Source of the DNA: Xanthomarina maritima
GTDB taxonomy: Bacteria; Bacteroidota; Bacteroidia; Flavobacteriales; Flavobacteriaceae
Length of the DNA stretch: 64,000 nucleotides
Assembly: GCF_008084905.1 (NCBI RefSeq)
Contig: NZ_VSFC01000049.1
Span: forward strand, 1 to 64,000
Direction of reading: 5' to 3'
The notes below the pieces were generated by a model. That model did not search any database and was not told the DNA's origin. It saw only the letters and a list, made by a program, of their open reading frames with translations. The first letter of the stretch is position 1. The number at the start of each line of letters is the position of its first letter. Positions 34,908-43,633 of the stretch are shown piece by piece. Position numbers and translations under genes: made by a program.

Positions 34908-36323
34908 TTATTTGAAGGTTGTTGGACAAACAAAATCTGTTGTTGGAATGTCTGTTTTTTTAATAGCTCCAAAACCACCAGCAATATCAACTAAATTATG
35001 AATACCTCTGCTTTTTAAGATAGAAGCTGCAATAACAGACCTATAACCTCCAGCACAATGCACATAGAATGTTTTTTCATCTGGAAATTCAGCTAAATAA
35101 TTATTTAAAGAGTCTAGAGGCGTAAAATGTGCATTTTCAACATGCTCTGATTTGAATTCACCATCTTTTCTAACATCGAAAATAACCTCTTTATTTTCTG
35201 GATATCTATTTTTAAATTCTTCAGCAGAAATTGATTCTATGGTATCATATTCTAAACCACTATCTTTCCAAGCATCAAAACTACCTTTTAAGTAACCTAA
35301 TACATTATCAAATCCAACTCTAGATAATCTAGTTATGACTTCATCTTCTCTTCCTTCAGGTGCAACGATTAGAATAGGTTGTTTAACATCTACAATTAAA
35401 GCTCCAACCCAAGGTGCAAATCCTCCATCGATTCCAATAAAAATAGATCTAGGAATATGCCCTTTTACAAAATCTTTTTGATGACGTACATCTAAAACAA
35501 TTGCCTCAGATTCGTTCGCTACAGCTTCAAATTCTTTTGGTGATAATGGTTTTTGAGATTTCTCCATAACGGTATCAAAACTTTCATAACCTTCAATATT
35601 CATCATCACATTTTGTGGAAAATACCCTGGAGGTTCTCCTAATCCGTCTAATAATTCTGCTACAAACTCTTCTTTAGTCATGTCTGCTCTAAGAGCATAA
35701 TTAACTTGTTTTTGATGACCAAGAGTATCTGTAGTTTCTTTACTCATATTTTTACCACAAGCAGAACCTGCTCCATGATTTGGATACACGATTAAGTCAT
35801 TACTAAGAGTCATTATTTTATTTCTTAAAGAATCAAAAAGATATCCTGCTAATTTTTCTTGTGTTAAATCTGATGCTATTTTTTGAGCTAAATCTGGTCT
35901 ACCTACATCTCCAATAAATAAAGTATCTCCAGTTACAATACCATGTTCTTTACCATTTTCATCAATTAGTAAATAAGTGGTGCTTTCCATGGTATGCCCA
36001 GGAGTATGAATCGCTTTAATTTGGTATTTACCAACATGAAATATTTGTCCATCTTCAGCTATAATGGCATCATAAGATGGTTTTGCAGTTGGACCAAAAA
36101 CAATATCTGCACCTGTTTTTTTCTTTAAATCTAAATGACCACTTACAAAATCAGCATGAAAATGTGTTTCGAAAATGTATTTTATTTTCGCATCATCTAA
36201 TTTTGCTCTTTTTATATATGGTTGTACTTCTCTTAATGGATCTATTATAGCTGCTTCTCCATCACTTTCAATATAATATGCTGCATGTGCTAAGCATCCT
36301 GTATAAATCTGTTCAATTTTCAT
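34908..36323 (-). CDS. Persulfide dioxygenase-rhodanese fusion (MBL fold)
   Basis: 471 aa. An N-terminal metallo-beta-lactamase fold similar to ETHE1: 'ETHFHADFVSGH' (His54), 'HTPGHTMES' (His110) and 'VTGDTLFIGD' (Asp133) correspond to the 2-His/1-Asp mononuclear iron site that oxidises glutathione or bacillithiol-type persulfide to sulfite. Two C-terminal rhodanese domains follow: the first (~270-360) has 'APEGRE' where the loop Cys should be and is probably inactive; the second has 'HCAGGYRS' with Cys423 and is probably active. Cytosolic. Behind tauE and the Crp/Fnr gene; it has its own operator (36379-36392). Confidence 0.92.
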   Translation of the reverse strand: MKIEQIYTGCLAHAAYYIESDGEAAIIDPLREVQPYIKRAKLDDAKIKYIFETHFHADFVSGHLDLKKKTGADIVFGPTAKPSYDAIIAEDGQIFHVGKYQIKAIHTPGHTMESTTYLLIDENGKEHGIVTGDTLFIGDVGRPDLAQKIASDLTQEKLAGYLFDSLRNKIMTLSNDLIVYPNHGAGSACGKNMSKETTDTLGHQKQVNYALRADMTKEEFVAELLDGLGEPPGYFPQNVMMNIEGYESFDTVMEKSQKPLSPKEFEAVANESEAIVLDVRHQKDFVKGHIPRSIFIGIDGGFAPWVGALIVDVKQPILIVAPEGREDEVITRLSRVGFDNVLGYLKGSFDAWKDSGLEYDTIESISAEEFKNRYPENKEVIFDVRKDGEFKSEHVENAHFTPLDSLNNYLAEFPDEKTFYVHCAGGYRSVIAASILKSRGIHNLVDIAGGFGAIKKTDIPTTDFVCPTTFK

Positions 36324-36348
36324 TTTATTCTATAATTTATCAATTTTA

Positions 36349-36392
36349 CAAAAATAGTCAAGTTAATGTTATTTTGCAGTAACAAATGTTAC
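36349..36392 (-). promoter_or_regulatory. Crp/Fnr-type operator and -7 element of the persulfide dioxygenase gene
   Basis: GTAACAAATGTTAC (36379-36392) is a perfect GTAAC-N4-GTTAC palindrome. The minus-strand -7 element is TATTTTTG (plus-strand CAAAAATA, 36349-36356), 36.5 bases from the palindrome centre. The operator ends 3 bases from the stop codon of the upstream tauE gene (36396), so the dioxygenase can be expressed independently of crp-tauE. Confidence 0.68.
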
Positions 36393-36395
36393 AAT

Positions 36396-37196
36396 TTAGT
36401 GGTTAGTAAGTTCTTTAAAAATGATATAAATTCCCATAATAAGAACAAACCATCCAAATCCTTTTTTTAATTTTTTACCCTCAATAAAATTTGACAAGTA
36501 GGTTCCAATAAAAATACCTACTACAGATATTGCAGTAAAACTTAGTAAAAATAACCAATCTAATTCTAAATTTTCAACATCGCCAATAAATCCTATCAAT
36601 GATTTAATTGCAATAATTAATAAAGAGGTTGCAACAGCTTTTTTCATTGGCAACTTGGCAAGTAACACCAAAGCTGGTATTATTAAGAAACCACCTCCTG
36701 CTCCAACGATTCCAGTTAAAACACCAACTATAACACCTTCAATAATTATTAAAGTGTAATTGTATTTAATTGTCATTTCTGGGACTTCTTTCTTATTATT
36801 CCGGATCATAGATACAGAAGCTAACATCATAATAATGGCAAAAAACATCATGATGGCTATGTTTTTTGTCATTAAAAAATCTCCAAAATAAAATAATTCG
36901 TTTGGAATTGCTGGAACTAAATATTTTCTAGTAGCATAAACAGCTAATAAAGCCGGAGTAGCAAAAACAAGAGCTGTTCTAAAATCGACTAGCCCTTTTT
37001 TTATATTTTGTAAAGCACCAATTAACGATGAAAACCCAACTACAAACAAAGAGTATGCTGTGGCAGTTACAGGGTTTATATAAAACAAATACACCAAAAC
37101 CGGAACAGTTAGAATTGAACCTCCTCCACCTATTAGACCCAAAACAACACCTATAATTAAAGCACCAAAATATCCGAGAATTGTGTTTAAATCCAT
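36396..37196 (-). CDS. TauE/SafE-family sulfite/sulfonate exporter-like permease
   Basis: 266 aa with about eight membrane helices and two TauE/SafE half repeats: 'GYFGALIIGVVLGLIGGGGSILTVPVLVYL' and 'IIEGVIVGVLTGIVGAGGGFLIIPALVLL', each with the family's Gly-rich signature. Family members export sulfite, sulfoacetate or similar anions. Beside a persulfide dioxygenase, whose product is sulfite, sulfite export is the natural inference. It starts 4 bases after the Crp/Fnr stop (same operon). Confidence 0.9.
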   Translation of the reverse strand: MDLNTILGYFGALIIGVVLGLIGGGGSILTVPVLVYLFYINPVTATAYSLFVVGFSSLIGALQNIKKGLVDFRTALVFATPALLAVYATRKYLVPAIPNELFYFGDFLMTKNIAIMMFFAIIMMLASVSMIRNNKKEVPEMTIKYNYTLIIIEGVIVGVLTGIVGAGGGFLIIPALVLLAKLPMKKAVATSLLIIAIKSLIGFIGDVENLELDWLFLLSFTAISVVGIFIGTYLSNFIEGKKLKKGFGWFVLIMGIYIIFKELTNH

Positions 37197-37200
37197 CTAT

Positions 37201-37833
37201 TTAAAGGTCTAATACTGTTATTTTATTTCTATTAATTTTAATTTTATTGTTGTTTTCTAAAGCCTTTAAAATTCTAGAAACTACAACTCTAGAGGTATGC
37301 ATATCATTAGCTACTTGTTGATGAGTAACATGAATTTCTTCGTTATGATTTACCATAGCTTTGTCTCTTAAATATTTTAGAAGACGCTCGTCCATTTTCA
37401 AAAATGCAATGGTATCAATAGCTTCTAGCAATTCAGACATACGTTCATGATAGCTTTGCAGAATGAAATTTTGCCAACTTTTATATTTACTTATCCATAA
37501 ACTCATATGTTCTACAGGAATCATAATAAGTGAAGTATCAGTTTCTGCAATGGCTCGAATTTCACTTTTCTTTTGTCCCATACAACAAGATAAAGTCATG
37601 GCACAAGTATCTCCTCTTTCAATAAAATATAAAATTAATTCATCTCCATTTTCATCTTCCCTTAAAATTTTAACTGCTCCACTAACTAGTAAAGGCATGG
37701 ATTTAATATAATCGCCAATTTCAATAAGTTTAGTCCCTTCAGAAATCTCTTTAAAAATACCTACTTTATTTATTTCCTGAAGAAGTTCCTCTTCAAATAA
37801 GTAGCCGTAATTATCCTTTAATGTTTCTTTCAT
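37201..37833 (-). CDS. Crp/Fnr-family transcriptional regulator with Cys-rich sensor segment
   Basis: 210 aa. A cyclic-nucleotide-binding-like beta-roll covers ~20-115 ('KLIEIGDYIKSMPLLVSGAVKILREDENGDELILYFIERGDTCAMTLSCC'), the dimer helix ~115-140, and a winged helix at the C-terminus ('EEIHVTHQQVANDMHTSRVVVSRILKALENNNKIKINRNKITVLDL'). Cys77, Cys83 and Cys84 sit where cAMP-binding proteins have their phosphate-binding cassette, and the usual Arg-Ser of CRP is absent. Thiol-based sensing of redox or persulfide is a reasonable hypothesis. It is the likely activator at the three GTAAC-N4-GTTAC sites nearby. First gene of an operon with tauE. Confidence 0.9.
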   Translation of the reverse strand: MKETLKDNYGYLFEEELLQEINKVGIFKEISEGTKLIEIGDYIKSMPLLVSGAVKILREDENGDELILYFIERGDTCAMTLSCCMGQKKSEIRAIAETDTSLIMIPVEHMSLWISKYKSWQNFILQSYHERMSELLEAIDTIAFLKMDERLLKYLRDKAMVNHNEEIHVTHQQVANDMHTSRVVVSRILKALENNNKIKINRNKITVLDL

Positions 37834-38014
37834 TTTAATCGTTAAAAAATGTCTCTTACAAAGTTACATTTAAAGTATTAAAATGAATTGAATATAAGTC
37901 AAATTATAAAAAACTTGAACGCAAACAAATGTAACTTATTGAAAATGAATAAATAATAATTGATTTAACAGGATATTAACCAAATATCTCGTTTAAATGT
38001 TATATATTTATGGC

Positions 38015-38386
38015 ATGATAGCTCAAGACAAATTAGAAAATCAAGTATTTTTAAAAGAATCGTTAACGTATTTAGAGAACCTAGGTTTTGATAACATTAA
38101 AGCAGATGCTGATGGTTATGAAACTCCTAAATCTTACCTAAAAAGAGGAAGTGACATATCAATTACACCCGATATAGTTGCTGAAAAAGGTGGAAGAAAG
38201 CACTACTTTGAAATTGGATTAAAATCTGAAGAACCAAAATTACTTAAATCTAAATGGCGTTTTCTGGACGTTTTAACTAGAATGAAAGACCATAGATTTA
38301 AAATTATTACACGTCGTGGACATTACAAATTTACTCAAGACATGTTAGATGACTTAAATTTAGATAAAAGCCCAATAAAGCTTTAA
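38015..38386 (+). CDS. Conserved hypothetical protein with nuclease-like core
   Basis: 123 aa from ATG 38015 (MIAQDKLEN); an upstream in-frame ATG at 37997 adds six residues that look non-coding. The pattern 'GSDISITPDIVAEKGGRKHYFEIGLKSEEPKLLKSKW' (Asp, then E-x-x and Lys) resembles the core of restriction-endonuclease-like folds, and 'FKIITRRGHYKFTQDML' follows. No partner methylase or helicase is nearby. The function is unassigned, and the nuclease idea is low-confidence. A terminator follows at 38406-38436. Confidence 0.6.
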   Translation: MIAQDKLENQVFLKESLTYLENLGFDNIKADADGYETPKSYLKRGSDISITPDIVAEKGGRKHYFEIGLKSEEPKLLKSKWRFLDVLTRMKDHRFKIITRRGHYKFTQDMLDDLNLDKSPIKL

Positions 38387-38405
38387 AACCATTTTTAACT
38401 TAAAC

Positions 38406-38436
38406 AAAAAAGACGACTTTAAAAGTCGTCTTTTTT
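38406..38436. terminator. Bidirectional terminator between 38015-38386 and the CcsBA gene
   Basis: AAAAAAGACGACTTT and AAAGTCGTCTTTTTT are inverted repeats around a single base, with A and T runs on both sides, between two converging genes. Confidence 0.85.
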
Positions 38437-38454
38437 GTTCGTCTAAATAACTAT

Positions 38455-41400
38455 TTATTTTTTATAATACTTCGCGTATTTTCTATAGGCAAAAAGGCCT
38501 AAAACTGCTACAATACCAAATGCAATAGCAATAAACTTAACACTTACAATTTGGTCTCCACTAGCATAACTATGTAATCCAGCTAAGTAGAAGTTAACTC
38601 CAAAATAAGTCATCATGATGCTTGAAAATGCAATAATAGATGCTAAGTTAAAACCAAAACGTCCTCGAAGTCCTGGCACCAATCTCATATGTATTACAAA
38701 AGCATAAATCATAATACTTATTAATGCCCAAGTTTCTTTTGGATCCCAACCCCAATATCTTCCCCAACTTTCGTTTGCCCACATACCTCCTAAAAAGTTT
38801 CCAATGGTAAGTAATACCAAACCAACAGTTAAAGCCATTTCGTTAATAAGAGTTAACTCCTGAATATTAAGAAGCATCTTGTTTTTGTTTTCTTTAGTTG
38901 TAAATATCATAAGCAATAAAGAAACTACTCCTAAAATCATTCCTAAAGTAAAAGGTCCATAGCTGGCTACAATTACAGCTACATGAATCATTAACCAATA
39001 ACTGTCTAAAACAGGTTGTAAATTGGCAATAGCTGGATCCATCCAATTCCAATGTGCCACCATTAAAATCATAGACGTTACAAATGCTGTAGATGCAATT
39101 GTTAAATCGCTTTTTCTTCCAAATATTAGACCAAACAACATGGTTGCCCAAGCAACATAAATCATAGACTCGTAAGCATCACTCCATGGAGCATGTCCAG
39201 AAATATACCAACGAGCTATTAGACCAAATGTGTGAAGCACAAAAAAAGCAAGAATTAAAATCTTAAATATTTTAACAGAAATACTTAAAGCCTTACTTTT
39301 CTCTTTAAAAATCTGAATAATTAATACAATAAATAAAAAGGTTGCAGCATACATGTACCAACTAAAGAGCTTCTTGAAAATATCGTATTTGTTATATTGA
39401 ATTTCAGCATTTACCTTTTTGTCGGAAAGCATCACCGAAGCCCCAAACTTGTGTTGAGTTTTACTAAAGGATTCAAGTAATTCATTTGCCTTTGAATAAT
39501 CTCCAGATTGTTTAGCAGCATTTAAGGTAATTAAATAAGCACTAAATCCATTATTAATAAAATTACCATAGAGTGAATCTTTAATCTGTTCTCTATAACC
39601 ATCTCTTCTAAATTCTACAGAAGAAATCCATTTATTATTATAATCGTCTGGAATTGGGAAGATTCTTAAAGCATAACCTTCAATCGTATTATATAATAAA
39701 TTTACACGTTGGTCTGTTTCTTTAAACTCTTTTTGAAAACCATTTGGAATTTGCGCTTTGTATGCTTCCTCTAAATATGGAGCTAATTTGTAAGACCCAT
39801 TTTCAGTAAAAAAGTTTACTAAAGACACATAATTTTCATCTTTTCCAACACCAATTAACTTTCGAATAGAATCTGCTTTTTGAGATTTTAAATAAATGAT
39901 TGGTACATTATACCAAAGCAATGGACTTTCTTGAATGGAAAGGAAAACTTGATTGGCATCAAAATCTTCATAAGTATCATGTTTACTTAATTTACGAAGC
40001 ATTTCTGAAGCATAAGTATTTACTGGCATCATTCGTCCTCCAATATCTTGAATCACTAATTGCCCAAATTTATCTGCATGTTCTTTAGGTGTGATATTAG
40101 CTTTTAAAACAGAATCAATTTGAGTCTTACTTGGTCTTCCTATTTCATGACCAGTTGTTTGAGAATGATCTTGTGAGAAACCTTGAATTCCAATAAATAA
40201 AAATAATGCAAGAAGAGTTTTTGCCTTTTTATCTTTTACTTTATTAAGCATACGTTTTAAATCTGCAAAGCGAGTGTTTTTGTCAAAAATAATAGCAAGC
40301 ATTCCGAAGTATAATAAGAAATATCCAATATACGTTACCCAAGTTCCCCAGAAATCGTGATTTACTGAAAGTTTTGTTCCTTTTTCATCTGGATCGAAAC
40401 CAGCTTGAAAAAATCTAAATCCACGATGATCTAGAATATTATTCATAAAAATACGATAGTTAAAATCGCCTTCTTGTTCATCAATAACTGTTACTTCACT
40501 AGCAAAAGCTGAATAGCTTTTTTCAGTACCAGGATATTTATCAGCAATAAAATCGTTTAACTTGATACTAAAAGGTAAGTCAATAATTTTAGAGCCATAT
40601 TTAACTGCTATATCCAATCCTCCAACTTGAACTTGTTCAAAAGGTTTACTAAAACCCTGTCCTCCAAGAAGTTTTACTCTTTCAGTTTCACCATTTGAAG
40701 TCACTTTTAAAACCACACCATCTTCATCTCCTTTAAGCAGTTGAGATTTTTTAACAATATCAAACTTTCCTTTTACAACAGGTTTTGGAAAGACCATTTG
40801 CATATTTCCAATGACATAACGAGAGCGTAAAATAAGTGGCTGAATGGAATCTTTTATAACTTTTCCAGTTGCTCCTGTAGCCATGGTCATATATTCTCCT
40901 TCAAAAGGAGATTGAATGGTTATTCCATTTTCATTTGAAATGATATTGACTGCTCCTTCTACTTCGTTATTTAACGAAAATAAGACATTATGAATACTTT
41001 GTACCTGACCTGCTTCAAGAAAATGATTATGAGGTGCTCCACCACCTGATTCAACTATTTTTAAATATTCATTTCCAGTTTCATCTGGAACGATATCTTT
41101 TTCAGCTCCTCCAATAAACTTTTCAAGTTCGAACGTTACTTCTTGTTTGTTATAATCGGTTGCAAAATAAAAATCGTTTTCTAGTCTAGGTGAAAAATCA
41201 ACTTCTTGTTCTATTATTTTTCGTTGTGCTTGACCATTAACTACATAATCTCCATCTATATAAGCTGTAATATATGTTTTGTGTGAAAGTATTGAAGATT
41301 CTGTTTCTCCTTCACGAATAGCCATCATTCCTTCAAAACTAATATATCGTGTAATTCCAGCTCCAACAATAATTAAGATAAATGATAGATGTAAAATTAA

Positions 41401-41646
41401 AGTAGCCCATTTTTCTTTTCTCCATAATCTGTATTTTGGAATATTTCCAATAAAATTAATCATGAAAACAATCAAAATAGCTTCAAACCACCATGTGTTA
41501 TAAATTAAGTTTCTAGTATAAGGAGTTGGAGATGTATCTTGGCCAGCATCCATGAATGTTCCTATTGCCATTGAAGCTGCAAATACAATAAATAACATGG
41601 AAGTTAACCTAGTTGAAAATAGAAATTTTACGAGTTTATTTTGCAT
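38455..41646 (-). CDS. Cytochrome c biogenesis protein CcsBA (ResB-CcsA fusion)
   Basis: 1,063 aa, the fused system II heme handling and ligation protein of the inner membrane. The N-terminal half is ResB/CcsB-like: membrane helices at ~10-35, ~50-70 and ~80-100, and a large periplasmic part with 'GFRFFQAGFDPDEKGTKLSVNHD'. Another periplasmic stretch follows, then CcsA from ~770, with the WWD heme motif 'MWANESWGRYWGWDPKETWALI' and external His candidates. It transfers heme to CxxCH apocytochromes such as the di-heme lipoprotein in this window. A -7-like element is at 41675-41682 (minus-strand TAAATTTG). Confidence 0.95.
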   Translation of the reverse strand: MQNKLVKFLFSTRLTSMLFIVFAASMAIGTFMDAGQDTSPTPYTRNLIYNTWWFEAILIVFMINFIGNIPKYRLWRKEKWATLILHLSFILIIVGAGITRYISFEGMMAIREGETESSILSHKTYITAYIDGDYVVNGQAQRKIIEQEVDFSPRLENDFYFATDYNKQEVTFELEKFIGGAEKDIVPDETGNEYLKIVESGGGAPHNHFLEAGQVQSIHNVLFSLNNEVEGAVNIISNENGITIQSPFEGEYMTMATGATGKVIKDSIQPLILRSRYVIGNMQMVFPKPVVKGKFDIVKKSQLLKGDEDGVVLKVTSNGETERVKLLGGQGFSKPFEQVQVGGLDIAVKYGSKIIDLPFSIKLNDFIADKYPGTEKSYSAFASEVTVIDEQEGDFNYRIFMNNILDHRGFRFFQAGFDPDEKGTKLSVNHDFWGTWVTYIGYFLLYFGMLAIIFDKNTRFADLKRMLNKVKDKKAKTLLALFLFIGIQGFSQDHSQTTGHEIGRPSKTQIDSVLKANITPKEHADKFGQLVIQDIGGRMMPVNTYASEMLRKLSKHDTYEDFDANQVFLSIQESPLLWYNVPIIYLKSQKADSIRKLIGVGKDENYVSLVNFFTENGSYKLAPYLEEAYKAQIPNGFQKEFKETDQRVNLLYNTIEGYALRIFPIPDDYNNKWISSVEFRRDGYREQIKDSLYGNFINNGFSAYLITLNAAKQSGDYSKANELLESFSKTQHKFGASVMLSDKKVNAEIQYNKYDIFKKLFSWYMYAATFLFIVLIIQIFKEKSKALSISVKIFKILILAFFVLHTFGLIARWYISGHAPWSDAYESMIYVAWATMLFGLIFGRKSDLTIASTAFVTSMILMVAHWNWMDPAIANLQPVLDSYWLMIHVAVIVASYGPFTLGMILGVVSLLLMIFTTKENKNKMLLNIQELTLINEMALTVGLVLLTIGNFLGGMWANESWGRYWGWDPKETWALISIMIYAFVIHMRLVPGLRGRFGFNLASIIAFSSIMMTYFGVNFYLAGLHSYASGDQIVSVKFIAIAFGIVAVLGLFAYRKYAKYYKK

Positions 41647-41674
41647 GATATTGAGACTCTTAAATTTGGTCGTG

Positions 41675-41682
41675 CAAATTTA
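41675..41682 (-). promoter_or_regulatory. -7-like element upstream of CcsBA
   Basis: Plus-strand CAAATTTA, which reads TAAATTTG on the minus strand and fits TAnnTTTG, 29 bases before the CcsBA ATG. No TTG was found at the standard spacing. Confidence 0.45.
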
Positions 41683-41731
41683 AGTCTTTTAGTTTATTTT
41701 TTTGTGTTAAAAAAGCTAAACTTTATGGCTT

Positions 41732-42130
41732 TTATTGTCTTGCTTGAAAAATGTTTAGATATAAAAACGTACTCATTTTTTGAGCTTTGTGTTTTGCTTT
41801 AGATGCATACTCTCCTTCAAAAAGACCATCAATAGTTTCAAACCAAAGGTTTATCCAATTTCCAAAATGTTCTTGTGTAATTCTTTGATTGTTTTCTTGA
41901 TCTACTTTTACATGAACTTCTAAAGGATTACCATAATACTTATGCTCTAACTTTTTTGTAGTGAACAAAGTAGTCTCCCAGAATGAAGTAAGTCTTTCTA
42001 TATGCGAAGGCCAATCTGTGATGACTTTATTAAAAAAAGGGCCTAAAAAAACATCTTTTCTAATTTTATCATAAAATGTAGAAACAACCAAATTAACATC
42101 TTCTCTAGTTTCAATATCTCTTTTCTTCAT
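41732..42130 (-). CDS. Group III truncated haemoglobin
   Basis: 132 aa of 2/2 globin type: 'VNLVVSTFYDKIRKDVFLGPFFNKVITDWPSHIERLTSFWETTLFTTKKLEHKYYGNPLEVHV' is the typical group III core, and the His in 'QEHFGNWINLWFETID' is the likely proximal heme ligand. Such proteins bind oxygen or NO, and the physiological role is often unknown. It lies 86 bases upstream of CcsBA and transcribes towards it. A minus-strand -7-like TATCTTTG is at 42135-42142, only 5 bases before the ATG. Confidence 0.9.
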   Translation of the reverse strand: MKKRDIETREDVNLVVSTFYDKIRKDVFLGPFFNKVITDWPSHIERLTSFWETTLFTTKKLEHKYYGNPLEVHVKVDQENNQRITQEHFGNWINLWFETIDGLFEGEYASKAKHKAQKMSTFLYLNIFQARQ

Positions 42131-42206
42131 ATTACAAAGATAACACCATTTTAAATTTTAAAGAACACTTTGTTAGTTATAAAAGCTTCTAACAAAAAGG
42201 AAAACT

Positions 42207-42214
42207 TATCTTTG
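42207..42214 (+). promoter_or_regulatory. -7 promoter element of the DUF2520-KdsC genes
   Basis: TATCTTTG fits TAnnTTTG and lies 33 bases before the ATG at 42248. It falls inside the longer frame that begins with TTG at 42170, which argues for the downstream start. A -33 TTG at good spacing is not evident. Confidence 0.5.
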
Positions 42215-42247
42215 TCTAGTTATGATACAAATCCTTATTTTAGTCAC

Positions 42248-43006
42248 ATGATTTCAGTAAGTATTATTGGTGCAGGAAATGTAGCCACTCACCTTTATAA
42301 AGTCTTTAAAAAAACAGAACAAGTTTCTATTGTGCAATGGTATAATAGAGATTTAACAAAGTTATCTTCTTATAAAAATGCTGTCTCAATTACAGATCTA
42401 TTATCTGAACTAAAACCAGTTGATATTTATATTATTGCAGTGAGTGATGATGCCATAGCTAAAATTTCAGAGCAACTCCCTTTTAAAGATCGTTTGGTTG
42501 TCCACATGTCTGGAAGTGTTGGTATTTACGACTTAGATAAAAAAAATAAACGTGGTGTTTTTTACCCACTTCAAACATTTTCAAAAGAAGCAAAAGTAGA
42601 CTTTAAACAGATTCCAATATGTATTGAAACTATTGGCAAAAAGAATTTACCATTATTAAAATCTTTAGCCGAAGCTATAGGAAGCAAAAGCTATAAAGTA
42701 AATAGCGACCAAAGGAAAGCTTTGCATTTAGCTGCTGTATTTGTGAATAATTTTACCAATCAACTATATAGAATTGCACATGAAATAACAGAATCTGAAG
42801 GTGTTGAATTTGATATTTTAAAACCCTTAATTTTAGAAACTGCTAAGAAAGTGCAAGATTTGTCACCTTATATGGCTCAAACAGGTCCAGCAAAACGGAA
42901 TGATAAAAAAACGATTAAAAATCATTTAAAACAACTGGAGAACGAACATCATAAAGACATTTATAATTTGCTTACCAATTCAATAAAAAAAACACATGGA
43001 AAATAA
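42248..43006 (+). CDS. Rossmann-like/DUF2520 domain protein
   Basis: 252 aa from ATG 42248 ('MISVSIIGAGNVATHLYKVF'), which begins exactly at the dinucleotide-binding Rossmann motif GxGNxA. Starting instead at a TTG (42170) adds 26 unlikely residues. Residues 1-150 form the NADP-binding-like half ('VVHMSGSVG', 'KRGVFYPLQTFSKE'). DUF2520 follows from ~150 ('RKALHLAAVFVNNFTNQLYRIAHEI', 'GPAKRNDKKTIKNHL'). The reaction is unknown in the family. It overlaps the KdsC gene by 11 bases. Confidence 0.88.
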   Translation: MISVSIIGAGNVATHLYKVFKKTEQVSIVQWYNRDLTKLSSYKNAVSITDLLSELKPVDIYIIAVSDDAIAKISEQLPFKDRLVVHMSGSVGIYDLDKKNKRGVFYPLQTFSKEAKVDFKQIPICIETIGKKNLPLLKSLAEAIGSKSYKVNSDQRKALHLAAVFVNNFTNQLYRIAHEITESEGVEFDILKPLILETAKKVQDLSPYMAQTGPAKRNDKKTIKNHLKQLENEHHKDIYNLLTNSIKKTHGK

Positions 43007-43526
43007 AAGCTATAAAGAATATTTAGAACATATAACTACTTTAATTTTTGATGTTGATGGAGTTTTAACCGATGGAACTATAACCGTTACCACATCTGGA
43101 GAAATGTTAAGAACTATGAATATTAAGGATGGATATGCGCTTAAAACTGCTGTTGACAAAGGGTTTCATATCTGCGTTATTTCTGGAGGCACTAATGAAG
43201 GTGTTAGAAAAAGATTAGAAGGATTAGGTTTAACAGACATTTATCTTGGTGCTCATAATAAAATAGAACAGCTAAACGATTATTTGAAAAAACATCAAAT
43301 AGATAAAAAAAATGTGCTTTTTATGGGTGATGATATACCAGACTTTCCTGTCATGAAATTAGTAGGACTACCTTGTTGTCCTCAAGATGCAGTTCCAGAA
43401 ATAAAAGCCATTTCAAAATACGTATCTCATAAAAATGGTGGAAAAGGTGCCGTTAGAGATGTTATTGAACAGGTACTAAAAGTACAAGGGAAATGGAATG
43501 GTAGCTTTGATGCTAAATACGATTGA
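42996..43526 (+). CDS. kdsC: KdsC-type HAD phosphatase (KDO-8-phosphate phosphatase family)
   Basis: 176 aa. HAD motif I 'LIFDVDGVLTDGTI' has the nucleophile Asp and the acid/base Asp, motif II is Ser in 'CVISGGTN', and the Lys/Asp motifs lie in 'DKKNVLFMGDDIPDFPVMKLVG'. This is the C0-type tetrameric phosphatase group that dephosphorylates KDO-8-P in LPS core assembly. In Bacteroidota some members act on other sugar phosphates, so specificity is inferred. Start overlaps the end of the DUF2520 gene. Confidence 0.88.
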   Translation: MENKSYKEYLEHITTLIFDVDGVLTDGTITVTTSGEMLRTMNIKDGYALKTAVDKGFHICVISGGTNEGVRKRLEGLGLTDIYLGAHNKIEQLNDYLKKHQIDKKNVLFMGDDIPDFPVMKLVGLPCCPQDAVPEIKAISKYVSHKNGGKGAVRDVIEQVLKVQGKWNGSFDAKYD

Positions 43527-43633
43527 TTTTTAATCTCAGTACACAGTTAAAGGTAACAGTAGCAACTAATAAAATATAATCGTGTATTTGTATCTTATTT
43601 TTTAATCACTCATTCTTAATTATTTACTATTTA

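Noticed and set aside
37859-37870. Autoregulatory operator upstream of the Crp/Fnr gene
   Set aside because: Only half sites (GTTAC near 37863, GTAAC near 37931) are present, and at the class II position relative to the -7-like CAAAGTTA nothing palindromic is found.
42170-42247. Longer start (TTG 42170) for the DUF2520 gene
   Set aside because: A -7 element (42207-42214) lies inside it, and the Rossmann motif begins exactly at ATG 42248.
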